This document shows, one piece after another, positions 55,998 through 64,000 of a stretch of DNA of 64,000 nt (the stretch's first letter is position 1; each line of letters begins with the position of its first letter). The notes beneath the pieces were generated by a model. It was not told the origin of the DNA. It worked only from the letters and a program-made list of their open reading frames with translations, and did no database searches. The translations under genes and the position numbers were made by a program. Origin of the DNA: Varibaculum cambriense (lineage in GTDB: Bacteria; Actinomycetota; Actinomycetes; Actinomycetales; Actinomycetaceae); NCBI RefSeq assembly GCF_022133705.1, contig NZ_JAKNHJ010000003.1:98932-162931 (forward strand), read 5' to 3'.

Positions 55998-57479
55998 ATG
56001 AAGGTGTTATTTGACCGAGCCGTTTTGGAAGCACAGATACCAATGTCGAAGAAAGCAAAAATTACCATTGCCGTGTTAGTTACCGCGCTGGTGGCGCTGG
56101 TGGCGGCATTCGCTATTTATGTGACCTATTACGCGATAGGGAAAAAGGCACTGCCGGGAACCACGGTAGGGGAAGTCAAAGTATCGGGAATGACCAGTTC
56201 CCAGATCCAAAAGCAACTGGAAGCCGCCCAAACCGACTACAAGGCAACTTTCTCAGGCCAGGGAATCGCAGAGAAATCATTTACCCCGCAAGAAATCGGC
56301 TACCGGTTAGATGCGAAAGCTACTGCAAAGAACGCCACGGAACGAGACAGTGCTTTCAGCTACGTCAGCAGGCTATTTACTTCCCGTCAGGTAGATATCG
56401 TTCACGAAATCGATCCGGCAGTAACCAATAAACTTTCGCAGGATCTATCCAAAGATATTCCAGAAGCTAAACCTGCTACCGAGCCGGTTGTGAAACCTAA
56501 TGCAGAAGGAACCGGGTTTGAAGTGATTCCTGGCAAGGACGGGTTCGGCGCGGATACCCATACGCTGGTCGCAGCCGCTAACAAGGTTATGGATACTCAA
56601 AAGGATCAACTCTCCTCCCTGGAGGTGAGCCCAGTTAAACCACTAGCCAGCCAAGAAATGGCACAACAAATGGCGGATGCCGCCGCTAAGCTAACGGAAA
56701 ACAAAGTTACGATTGCTGCGGGAGAAAAGACCTTCACCGCTGATCAAAAAGCAAAAGTTAGTTTTGTAAAAATCCCTGCAATCAGTAAAACCGCTAAACC
56801 TGAAGCAAATCAGCAGACTGTCGGAGACTGGGTCAATAAGAATAAAGGGGAAGTTGAAGTTAAGAAGGTTGACGGAAAACGATTCGTCAATAGCGCTGGC
56901 AAAGTTCTGAAAACCGAAACCGAGCCTAAAGATGGCGTGACGGTCAGTAATGTTGAAAAACTTACCCAAGAAATAACTAAGAATTTTGCCGCTGGAAAAG
57001 ACAGTTCCCTCAGCTACGAAACCCAGGTTGAAAAAGCTAGCGTCAAAGACAAAACCATTGCTGACGGCGCCGAAAAATTAGCCTACATGGCGGCGCCGGG
57101 AGAAAAATGGATTGATATTAACCTGTCGAACTACACCGTAACTGGATATGAAGGCGCTTCAGTAGTGAAAGGCCCGACCTCTATGGTTCCCGGAGCTCCT
57201 GCTACCCCCACCATTAAAGGTAACTTCGCTATCGAACGTAAATATCGCTCCAAAACCATGCGGGGATTCAATACTGACGGCAGTCGCTATGTTTCTCCGA
57301 ACGTCCCCTACGCCATGTTCTTCTCCGGAGGCTACGCGCTGCACGGAGCTCCTTGGCGCGGATCCTTCGGCTGGGGAGGCCCGGGAGGATCTCACGGTTG
57401 CGTGAATATGCCGGTTGGCGGGGCTCGTGATTTCTACGATTGGGCACCGATCGGAACCCCGGTGATATCCCACTCTTAG
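55998..57479 (+). CDS. L,D-transpeptidase (YkuD) with peptidoglycan-binding repeats
   Basis: A 493-residue wall enzyme. One transmembrane or signal-anchor helix near residues 21-45 is followed by about 320 residues of beta-rich repeats (the motif FSGQGIAEKSFTPQEIGYRLD recalls PG_binding_4), and a C-terminal YkuD domain (about 370-493) with the active-site Cys in GGSHGCVNMPVGGARDFYDW and its His. It forms 3-3 peptidoglycan cross-links or anchors proteins outside the membrane. The ATG at 56043 (MSKKAKIT) is an alternative, tidier start for the anchor. The stop overlaps that of the convergent fusion gene by four bases. Confidence 0.92.
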   Translation: MKVLFDRAVLEAQIPMSKKAKITIAVLVTALVALVAAFAIYVTYYAIGKKALPGTTVGEVKVSGMTSSQIQKQLEAAQTDYKATFSGQGIAEKSFTPQEIGYRLDAKATAKNATERDSAFSYVSRLFTSRQVDIVHEIDPAVTNKLSQDLSKDIPEAKPATEPVVKPNAEGTGFEVIPGKDGFGADTHTLVAAANKVMDTQKDQLSSLEVSPVKPLASQEMAQQMADAAAKLTENKVTIAAGEKTFTADQKAKVSFVKIPAISKTAKPEANQQTVGDWVNKNKGEVEVKKVDGKRFVNSAGKVLKTETEPKDGVTVSNVEKLTQEITKNFAAGKDSSLSYETQVEKASVKDKTIADGAEKLAYMAAPGEKWIDINLSNYTVTGYEGASVVKGPTSMVPGAPATPTIKGNFAIERKYRSKTMRGFNTDGSRYVSPNVPYAMFFSGGYALHGAPWRGSFGWGGPGGSHGCVNMPVGGARDFYDWAPIGTPVISHS

Positions 57480-59608
57480 CGGGATATCAGCCAGGAAATA
57501 ATCTGGTTTCCGCTGGCGCGCAGGCCGTCGTGATGCAAATCCTCTTTCTCCAAGATATTGGCTCCCATAATCCTGCCGGTATTTAGCGACAGGTCGCGAG
57601 GAACGAAAATGTCGTCCCGGTAAACCACCGCATGTACCGGAACTTGGTTTTCCGCCAATCTCTGCGGGTCATAGAGTACCGGCCACTCGGTTTCTGCCGC
57701 CAAATCATCTGCCAGTTCCGCTAGGGACTTGAGCGCGGGATCGCTGGCGAACACCCAGCGACCAAAATGCTCCCCGGTCAGGTAATAGGGTTGGCTCTTA
57801 TCAAGGGGATCTGCGTTTTGGGCGAACCCAGGAGCTTTTTCGCGAATCCTATCTGCCGCCCAGGCGGTGGGCTCCACTTCGCTTTGCGGGACGGCGTTCC
57901 CGTAAATAGTTTCATGCAAGAGGGCGTAGAGCGGATCTAAGGAAAAGCTGACTCGTCCTCCTACCTGTCCTAAAAATTCTTGGGTGAGGTGACGCTTCCC
58001 CCCGATGTGAACAAACGGCGCCTCGAAAAGGTAGCGCAGGTTCTCAAGCCCGTAAGTGCGCCCGAGCTCCAGGCCTACCTGCCTAATCCGATTGGGGGTT
58101 AGTTTTTCTCCATTAGGCAGGTATTCATCGTGTTCTAGCACGTGGGCGCAGGTTTGCCGGACTGCTTCTTCCATGCCGGGCAGAGCGTAGAACTCTTGGC
58201 AGCGCCGGGCGGTGGCCGCGAAAGTTCGCTCGTAAATCCGGTTTACCTTGGTCAGTCCCGGCAATCCCCCGGTGATATAGGCTTTTTCGATAGCCTCGGG
58301 AAAGCGAGACAGATAGGCGGTAATAATAAAGCCGCCGAAACTTTGCCCCATTACTGTCCACTTTTTTATGCCTAGGGCGCGGCGTAGCGCTTCGGCGTCC
58401 CCTACAATCTGGTCGGCGCGCATCAGCCGCAACCAAGCTCCGGCGCGGTTTCCTAGCGCAGGAATAGTGACATTATCGAGCGGGGTGGAACGCCCAGTTC
58501 CCCGCTGGTCAAGCATGATTATCCGGTATTTTTCCAGGGCGGCGCCAAACCAGGGAGCAGACCAGTCTGCCGGACGAGAGCCTTTACACCCCGGGCCGCC
58601 CTGGAAATAAATCAGATAGGGACGGTTTTCTTCGTCATCAAGGGCGATTTCGCGGGCATAAATCTGGATATTGGTTTTCTTGATTTCCGCATCTACCCAG
58701 GGGGGAAGGAACTGGTTGTCTGGCGGCGTAGAGGTGATCGGGTTTCCCTGCGATTTTGGCCGGGATTGTTCGCCGGGATTAACCGCAAAAAGCTCGCTCT
58801 GCACCCCGCTTTCCTGGTTATCTGCCTCTCGTTCCAGATTTACTACCGGATTTTTTGCCGAGTCCGGGAACAGGTTTAACGCTACTTCCGGATGGTAGAG
58901 GGGGACCGTGAGGAGGTGCTCGCGAATCAGGTAACGCCCTTGGCGATACTCTTTAGGGTTAGGCTCTTGTTCTAATCTCGGGTAAAGAGGACGCGCGAGA
59001 ACAGATGTCGGGGCGGCCGGTTTTTGCTGGCCGTAAGTTTCGCGGGGTTCTTTTCGCCTCCGTTCTTGTACGGAACTAGCAGCACTACCACCCGCTGTAT
59101 CGGAAGCTAGCTCACCGGCAATCTGTCTACCGGTATTCCAGCCTGGCCCGAAATCCGCCTGTCGAGGAGTCCCCGCCTGGTATGCCTTCGCAATTGCCTG
59201 CGCATGGGAGTCTGCCTGTTCATTGAGGGGATGCCCGGCGTGTCCCTTTACCCATTCGAAGCTAACTTTCCCCCTCCTGGCAGGGTCAGATAATAGCTGA
59301 TCTAGACGTTTGACCAGTTCCAGGTTGGCTACCGGTTTGCCACCGCCAGTTTTCCATCCCTTTTTCTTCCAGCCGAACCGCCATTTCGTCAAAATATTAA
59401 TCACGTATTGGGAGTCCGCCTGGATCAATAAATCATCGTCCATTCCGGCAGTTTCGGTGAGTAAATCGGCTACTGCCATTAGTTCTGCCTGATTATTTGT
59501 TCCCAGCGTAAAACCACCAGATCGCCAACAATCAGGAGACAGATACCAACACCAGCCGCCGGCACCGGGATTTCCGAGGGAGGAACCATCTGTTGCTGCG
59601 ATAATCAT
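57476..59608 (-). CDS. RNase HI fused to an S33-family (proline iminopeptidase-like) hydrolase
   Basis: One uninterrupted 710-codon frame. Residues 1-145 are a complete RNase HI with catalytic Asp7 (TDGSS), Glu42 (NNQAELMAV), Asp65 (QADSQYV) and Asp133 (GHAGHPLNEQADS). A polar linker (about 146-220) follows. Residues 221-710 form an alpha/beta peptidase: YRQGRYLIREHLLTVPLYHP, a roughly 70-residue Pro/Asn/Ser-rich insertion, then GGPG (337-340), DQRGTGRS (367-374), nucleophile Ser423 in GQSFGG and the terminal His in LHHDGLRASG. These are the S33 prolyl-aminopeptidase signatures. Both active sites look intact. The start ATG is internal to a well-formed RNase H domain. The fusion is unfamiliar to me. 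Confidence 0.88.
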   Translation of the reverse strand: MIIAATDGSSLGNPGAGGWCWYLSPDCWRSGGFTLGTNNQAELMAVADLLTETAGMDDDLLIQADSQYVINILTKWRFGWKKKGWKTGGGKPVANLELVKRLDQLLSDPARRGKVSFEWVKGHAGHPLNEQADSHAQAIAKAYQAGTPRQADFGPGWNTGRQIAGELASDTAGGSAASSVQERRRKEPRETYGQQKPAAPTSVLARPLYPRLEQEPNPKEYRQGRYLIREHLLTVPLYHPEVALNLFPDSAKNPVVNLEREADNQESGVQSELFAVNPGEQSRPKSQGNPITSTPPDNQFLPPWVDAEIKKTNIQIYAREIALDDEENRPYLIYFQGGPGCKGSRPADWSAPWFGAALEKYRIIMLDQRGTGRSTPLDNVTIPALGNRAGAWLRLMRADQIVGDAEALRRALGIKKWTVMGQSFGGFIITAYLSRFPEAIEKAYITGGLPGLTKVNRIYERTFAATARRCQEFYALPGMEEAVRQTCAHVLEHDEYLPNGEKLTPNRIRQVGLELGRTYGLENLRYLFEAPFVHIGGKRHLTQEFLGQVGGRVSFSLDPLYALLHETIYGNAVPQSEVEPTAWAADRIREKAPGFAQNADPLDKSQPYYLTGEHFGRWVFASDPALKSLAELADDLAAETEWPVLYDPQRLAENQVPVHAVVYRDDIFVPRDLSLNTGRIMGANILEKEDLHHDGLRASGNQIISWLISR

Positions 59609-59643
59609 CTTCGTTCTCCTAACTGCACACCTGGAAAATCAAA

Positions 59644-59679
59644 ATAACCTGGGGACGCCTCCCGGCGTCCCCAGGTTAT
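59644..59679 (-). terminator. Terminator of purH
   Basis: ATAACCTGGGGACGCC pairs perfectly with GGCGTCCCCAGGTTAT over 16 bases around a four-base loop, then TTTTGATTTT on the minus strand. It separates purH from the fusion gene. Confidence 0.92.
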
Positions 59680-59791
59680 CAGTACACAATCAGATTAACC
59701 GCTATAGCCAAGCAATTATTTACTTAGCCCGATACTGCAAACACAGCATTTAAAACTAACGATTATCTAGTCTCTAGCTAGACTATCCAGC

Positions 59792-61399
59792 CTAATGCCA
59801 GAAATGGCGAGTACCGGTCAAGTAGAGAGTTATGCCTGCTTCTTGACAGGCTTTGATGGTGTCTTCGTCGCGAATAGACCCACCGGGCTGCACAATGGCT
59901 TTCACGCCTGCCTCAATCAGGGATTGCGGACCGTCAGCGAAGGGGAAGAAAGCATCGGAGGCAGCCACCGAGCCGCGCGCCCGCTCGGGAGCAACCTCGC
60001 CTTCCGCTACCTGCCCCAAGGTATTTGCCCGTTGAATCGCCAGGGCGCACGAATCTACGCGGTTCACTTGCCCCATACCGATACCTACAGTGGCCTGATC
60101 CTTTGCCAGCAAAATAGCATTAGACTTCACTGCCCGCACGCTCTTCCAGGCAAAAACCAGATCTGCCAGCGTGGCTTCATCAGCTGCTGCGCCCGCCGCC
60201 AAAGTCCAGTTTGTGGGATTGTCGCCCTCGGCCTGCAAACGGTCACGAGTTTGTGCCAGCACTCCCCCGCTAATCTGCCGGAACTCCCATTCCACCGGGG
60301 CATCCGCGTCAATCCGCAAAATCCGCAGATTCTTCTTAGTCTGCAGCAGCTCCAGCGCCTCTGCTTCATAGTCAGGAGCAATGATAACCTCAGTGAAAAT
60401 CGGTTTCACCTGCTGCGCCATCTTTAGTGTCACTTCACGGTTACAGGCAATCACCCCACCATAGGCTGATAGCGGATCACAGCCGTGCGCAAGCAGGTGC
60501 GCCTTCGCTACGTCCTCGGCAACTGCAATCCCGCAGGGGTTGGCGTGTTTGATTACCGCCACGCAAGGCTCGCTATGGTCGGTAGCGGCGCGCCAAGCCG
60601 CATCGGCATCGGTGTAGTTGTTGTAGCTCATAGGTTTGCCGCCCAGCTGTTCTGCCTGCGCCAGGCCCCCCTCTTCATCGGTGAAACGATAGACCGCGGC
60701 CTCTTGATGGGGATTTTCCCCATAACGCAAGCTGTGTAGTTCCTTTAGCTGCGGTTTCCACTGCTCCAAGTTGGGCAGGGCACTGCTAGTATCCGCTTCC
60801 TCACCCTTTAGTTGCTTCGCAAACCAGGAAGAAATCTGAGTGTCATAAATCGCGGTGTGGTTAAAGGCGCGCGCTGCGAGTTCCCGGCGCTCCTCGGCAG
60901 TGAAGCCCCCGCGCTGCAGAGCAGCAGCTAAATCGTCGTAGGAACTGGGATCGACAATCACCGCTACATCGGCGTGATTCTTGGCGGCCGCCCGAATCAT
61001 CGATGGCCCCCCAATATCAATTTTTTCGATGCAATCAGCAAACCCCGCGCCGGAAGCTACCGTGTCCGCGAAGGGGTAAAGATTGCAAACCACCAGGTCA
61101 ATCGGGGTTACTTCGAGTTCTTCTAGCTGGGCAACATGAGCAGGTAGCTCTCGGTTAGCAAGAATCCCGGCATGAATCAGGGGGTGCAGGGTTTTTACCC
61201 GTCCGTCGAGACATTCGGGGAACCCGGTTACCTGGGATACTTCGGTTACCTCTACCCCAGCATCAGCAATTACTTGCGCAGTAGAACCGGTGGAAACAAT
61301 CTCTACCCCAGCTGCCTGTAGATTTTTCGCCAGTTTATCGAGGCCGGTTTTATCGTAGACGCTGACCAGGGCACGTTTAATGGGTTTTATTTCGCTCAT
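59792..61399 (-). CDS. purH: bifunctional AICAR transformylase / IMP cyclohydrolase
   Basis: Last two steps of IMP synthesis. 535 residues: N-terminal cyclohydrolase begins [20 protein letters not shown] with [14 protein letters not shown]-like [10 protein letters not shown] and [16 protein letters not shown]; the transformylase half has [47 protein letters not shown], and the C-terminal [30 protein letters not shown] and TGTRHFWH. Many Actinobacteria have purN just upstream; it is not in the 134-base gap here. Confidence 0.97.
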   Translation of the reverse strand: MSEIKPIKRALVSVYDKTGLDKLAKNLQAAGVEIVSTGSTAQVIADAGVEVTEVSQVTGFPECLDGRVKTLHPLIHAGILANRELPAHVAQLEELEVTPIDLVVCNLYPFADTVASGAGFADCIEKIDIGGPSMIRAAAKNHADVAVIVDPSSYDDLAAALQRGGFTAEERRELAARAFNHTAIYDTQISSWFAKQLKGEEADTSSALPNLEQWKPQLKELHSLRYGENPHQEAAVYRFTDEEGGLAQAEQLGGKPMSYNNYTDADAAWRAATDHSEPCVAVIKHANPCGIAVAEDVAKAHLLAHGCDPLSAYGGVIACNREVTLKMAQQVKPIFTEVIIAPDYEAEALELLQTKKNLRILRIDADAPVEWEFRQISGGVLAQTRDRLQAEGDNPTNWTLAAGAAADEATLADLVFAWKSVRAVKSNAILLAKDQATVGIGMGQVNRVDSCALAIQRANTLGQVAEGEVAPERARGSVAASDAFFPFADGPQSLIEAGVKAIVQPGGSIRDEDTIKACQEAGITLYLTGTRHFWH

Positions 61400-61533
61400 G
61401 ACGCGGGATCCTTTTGTTGCATTCTTTGTCCAGCCCAGGCGAGCGACTGTCCTTTTACGTTCCCCAGTGGTAATCCACTTTTTTCGCCAGTCACGTTAAA
61501 TCCAGTCTATCTTGCTAACTCCAGCTGCGAAAG

Positions 61534-63924
61534 TTAATCCTCGGTGGGGATTTCGATGGCTTGGGTGGAAGTGTCGTCAGCGCCGCGCCGCGGTTTGCCC
61601 GCACGCAAGCGACCTCGTTTAAAAATTGAACGTTTTATTGCTGGCCGCGTCATTTCTGCTTCCGGCAGGCGCTGGGCAGAAAATTTGATTTTTTCCAATT
61701 CCTGCTGTTCTTTCGCAATAACTTCATCGGTTTTGCGCTCTGCCCAATCGGTGGCCAGATCTTTTATTTCCTCGGTGTCTACCGGGAGGGCTCCCCGCGA
61801 ACGCGCAAACTTTTCTTCCGGAGTCTGCGGAGGAGCAGCTGGCTTACTCGCCCGGTCAGCCTGCGATTTTTCGATGGTTTCGCGGCCGTCTTCGGTATCT
61901 TCGTCAGTATTTTCAGGATTTGTTTCCGCCGCGTCCTCGCTGTCGCTTTCTTCATCAGCGGGGGCTGGTTGCGAGTCTGTTACCGGAAGTTCTGGCGATT
62001 GCGATCCTTGTTCAGTTCCCGGCGATTCTTTCGCAGTTGGGGACACCTCCGGTGTTTTCTCCCCTGCTGCTTCTGTCCCTTTTTCGTCCGCTCCAGCTGC
62101 TTCCGGGACGCCAACTGCCACGTTCTCATCCGTCACTCCAGCCTCGGCGTTAACGGAATTTCGGGACTGGAATTCTTTGGCTTTTTCTTTCGCGGCTGCC
62201 AAGCCTTGACGCCCAGCTCGCTCGCTCGCCCTCTTGAGTTTAAAGAAATTATCTGCCAGGTAAGCGCGAGCATGAGGGTGGGTAACCGTTGCTACCAGTA
62301 GGATCGGTATCCATACCAAGATGAACCCCATCGCCGCGGTGGTCAATGGCTCTGGCCCCCACATAGACATGCGTCCCGCGCCGATGGAACCGGAAGCTAA
62401 GAAGCAGAACCAAGTAGTTAAAACCGTAAACGAAAGCGTAGCGACTAGGAAAGAAGCCACGTGGGAAAAGAAATCTACCCGCGCCATGGAAGTGTAGAAC
62501 AGGTATCCGCACAGCAAACTGAGCGCTACGATTAGCGCCAATACCCAATTTCCGGGAGTTTGTGCAGGTAATGCCCCCAAGATGGGGACTGCAGGAATCG
62601 GACCGGTTTTTACCTCCGTTAGCGAACGGATAGTGCCGGTACCTTGTTGAAATCCCGGCCCTAGAATCCAGGCCAGCGCCCAGGTTTGCACAGTAGGCAG
62701 ATAAAGCAGTTGTGCCAGCCAGATTAGAAGCCCTGCCCCTAGGGAAAGACCATACAGGTCTAAGATATTCTTTACTGCCGGGAAATGGGTGAACACTTGG
62801 GCAACTACCAGTATCAAGGTTACGATCCCAAATAGTTTGAATACTTTCCAACCAGCCCTTAGCCCCGAAATAACCCAGCCGGGTACGGTCCAAGTGCTAT
62901 TGGCGCCGTCCCAACTGCGTTCATCACGGTCAATACCGAGGCGTCGGTTTTCCAGATCCTGATTGTAGGCATGATCTGGTTTACTCACGCGGAGAATAAA
63001 CTGTCGGCTCCAGCTGGTAAACCGTTCATATTCAACCTTTAAACGCGCTTGTGGATGTCGGAGGGACGGTTTTTCCCTATCGGGACGCTGATCGCGATCG
63101 AAGAGATAAAAAGCGTAGATCACCGTAGCGAAACCGTGGAGTAGCGCCCAAAAGAATAGTGCCCCTAGGCTGTAGGTTCCGCGTACGACTAGCCCCACCA
63201 GCACGGCAACTATCGCTTGTGCAAAAGGGTAAAACCACAGTACTGCCCGGCTTTCAAGGACAAAGGTGCGCGCTAGATGCCCTCCTAGCCAAAGATAGGC
63301 TATCCACAATCCCAGGGGGATCACTGATAACGTGGCGGCTTGTCCTAGACCAGCAGGGAGAGGAACTGCGAATCCATGAGCCCAGATACTGGCTCCTACC
63401 GCCAAGGAATCCGTCCAAACCGTGTCGGTCATCCAGGGGTTGGACGAGGTGGAAAAATAAACTCCGGCACTGACACTCAAGAAAATGAGCCAGGGAATTA
63501 GGCAGGTGAGAAGGGCAGCGGCCACCATCCGAGTGATTCCGCGGGGAATTCTCACCGTGAGGGTGCGCCGAGTTTTTTGGGAGCTACCTTTCGGCTTTAA
63601 GTCAGCGGTATCACCGGTTGCTTTCCCCCCAGTTGGGGTTTCCTTACGAATTAACCGGAGCTTGTCCCCCAATCCGCGACTCCCGACTGTATTCGCGCTG
63701 CTGCCTGGACGTTTCTTGTCTTTAAAGGCCGATTGTTTGGCTTGCCCCTGGCTTCGCGCTGTAACTTGCTGCTGAGAGTTTTTAGTGGCCTGGGCAGTTG
63801 TCCCCTTTTGGGTAGGCGCAACTTGTTTCCTGGCTCCTGCAGATTGGAGAGGATTTTTTGGAACATTAGGCCGGCGCATCCCTACTATTGTCCACTTTTT
63901 CACTCTCTTGCCACTTAGGCGCAC
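61534..63924 (-). CDS. DUF6350-family (PerM-like) multi-pass membrane protein
   Basis: A protein of up to 796 residues. A basic, Gln/Lys-rich N-terminus (about 130 residues) precedes about nine or ten transmembrane helices between residues 130 and 560, then a long acidic, low-complexity tail rich in Glu, Ala, Pro and Thr, ending with a basic patch. The segment DTVWTDSLAVGASIWAHGFAVPLPAG and the location beside purH match DUF6350, the family of the mycobacterial division-associated protein PerM. Start uncertain: GTG 63924, GTG 63903 and ATG 63879 are all in frame, none with a strong ribosome-binding site. Function by family only. Confidence 0.8.
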   Translation of the reverse strand: MRLSGKRVKKWTIVGMRRPNVPKNPLQSAGARKQVAPTQKGTTAQATKNSQQQVTARSQGQAKQSAFKDKKRPGSSANTVGSRGLGDKLRLIRKETPTGGKATGDTADLKPKGSSQKTRRTLTVRIPRGITRMVAAALLTCLIPWLIFLSVSAGVYFSTSSNPWMTDTVWTDSLAVGASIWAHGFAVPLPAGLGQAATLSVIPLGLWIAYLWLGGHLARTFVLESRAVLWFYPFAQAIVAVLVGLVVRGTYSLGALFFWALLHGFATVIYAFYLFDRDQRPDREKPSLRHPQARLKVEYERFTSWSRQFILRVSKPDHAYNQDLENRRLGIDRDERSWDGANSTWTVPGWVISGLRAGWKVFKLFGIVTLILVVAQVFTHFPAVKNILDLYGLSLGAGLLIWLAQLLYLPTVQTWALAWILGPGFQQGTGTIRSLTEVKTGPIPAVPILGALPAQTPGNWVLALIVALSLLCGYLFYTSMARVDFFSHVASFLVATLSFTVLTTWFCFLASGSIGAGRMSMWGPEPLTTAAMGFILVWIPILLVATVTHPHARAYLADNFFKLKRASERAGRQGLAAAKEKAKEFQSRNSVNAEAGVTDENVAVGVPEAAGADEKGTEAAGEKTPEVSPTAKESPGTEQGSQSPELPVTDSQPAPADEESDSEDAAETNPENTDEDTEDGRETIEKSQADRASKPAAPPQTPEEKFARSRGALPVDTEEIKDLATDWAERKTDEVIAKEQQELEKIKFSAQRLPEAEMTRPAIKRSIFKRGRLRAGKPRRGADDTSTQAIEIPTED

Positions 63925-63959
63925 CGCGGTCAGCTATGCCTGACGGTAAATAGTCTACA

Positions 63960-64000
63960 GGGGGGGGGGGGGGGGGGGGGGGCCCACCCCCCCGCCCCCC
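63960..64000. other. Homopolymer tract at the window end, probable artefact
   Basis: Twenty-three consecutive G are followed by CCCACCCCCCCGCCCCCC up to base 64000. Nothing like it occurs elsewhere in the window. A contig-end assembly or sequencing artefact (poly-G reads) is the simplest explanation. Confidence 0.8.

Noticed and set aside
57476-59608. Two separate genes joined by a sequencing error
   Set aside because: Provisionally rejected: the frame is continuous through a long linker with no stop, no internal start with a clear ribosome-binding site is seen at the joint, and no frameshift is needed. Read data would settle it.
61544-62209. A 221-codon plus-strand frame opposite the DUF6350 gene tail
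   Set aside because: Ser-rich mirror of the acidic low-complexity tail on the other strand; no independent support.

Overview
The window looks like one end of a contig from a medium-GC Actinomycetota, most likely an Actinomycetaceae member (Varibaculum or Mobiluncus-like). This placement is inferred from gene content. The evidence is the dnaK-grpE-dnaJ-hspR operon with HspR-type (HAIR) operators, the mismatch endonuclease NucS beside the ATP synthase operon, the rpmE / prfA-prmC-ywlC-wecA-atp gene order, an LAxTG sortase substrate and a DUF6350 (PerM-like) protein next to purH. Almost all of it is ordinary chromosomal core. I see no rRNA, tRNA, CRISPR array, prophage or intact insertion sequence. 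The last 41 bases are homopolymer sequence, probably artefact.

Layout. 1-2547: a four-gene, tightly overlapping, minus-strand glycan operon (GlfT1-like GT2, Alg14-like and Alg13-like proteins, and the start of UDP-galactopyranose mutase), suggesting galactofuranose in a surface polysaccharide. 2548-3179: non-coding, filled by a 19-bp-period repeat array. 3180-8953: fba, a SpoU methylase, an SDR, pyrE, exonuclease III, a beta-lactamase-fold protein and an extended TetR regulator. 9239-17402: a proteostasis block (clpB, an uncharacterised membrane protein, hspR, dnaJ, grpE, dnaK). HAIR operators sit in front of dnaK (two), clpB (one) and the distant hsp20 at 27.5 kb (one), so one HspR probably controls all three. 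17806-19344: an acetyltransferase and an aldo/keto reductase, followed by a non-coding block with strong inverted repeats (19364-19706). 19771-26062: central carbon genes (pgi, a two-domain eukaryotic-style phosphofructokinase, a LacI-like sensor without a DNA-binding domain, and icd).

27100-32174: hsp20, a gamma-glutamylcyclotransferase-like gene, a membrane protein, and a six-gene envelope-stress operon (two Asp23/Gls24 proteins, three membrane proteins, CsbD). 32327-38595: a DUF4921 GalT-like protein, an orphan D12-class adenine methylase, an ACT-domain protein, a hydrolase, a Zn-ribbon protein, nagA and nucS. 38665-50878: DUF2550, the complete F1Fo ATP synthase (atpIBEFHAGDC, with a short epsilon), wecA, ywlC, a small LAxTG wall protein, prmC and prfA. 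51092-55302: a four-gene carbohydrate catabolic operon (dehydrogenase, SorC regulator, DeoC, FGGY kinase) lying between rpmE and prfA, which are usually close neighbours. 55463-63924: rpmE, an L,D-transpeptidase, a continuous RNase HI / S33-peptidase fusion ORF, purH and a large DUF6350 membrane protein.

The observations I rate highest are the RNase HI-S33 aminopeptidase fusion (57476-59608), the duplicated PFK whose second half has lost catalytic motifs together with its HTH-less LacI-like neighbour (21496-24628), the 19-bp repeat array (2674-3074), the structured intergenic elements at 19364-19706, and the carbohydrate operon between rpmE and prfA.
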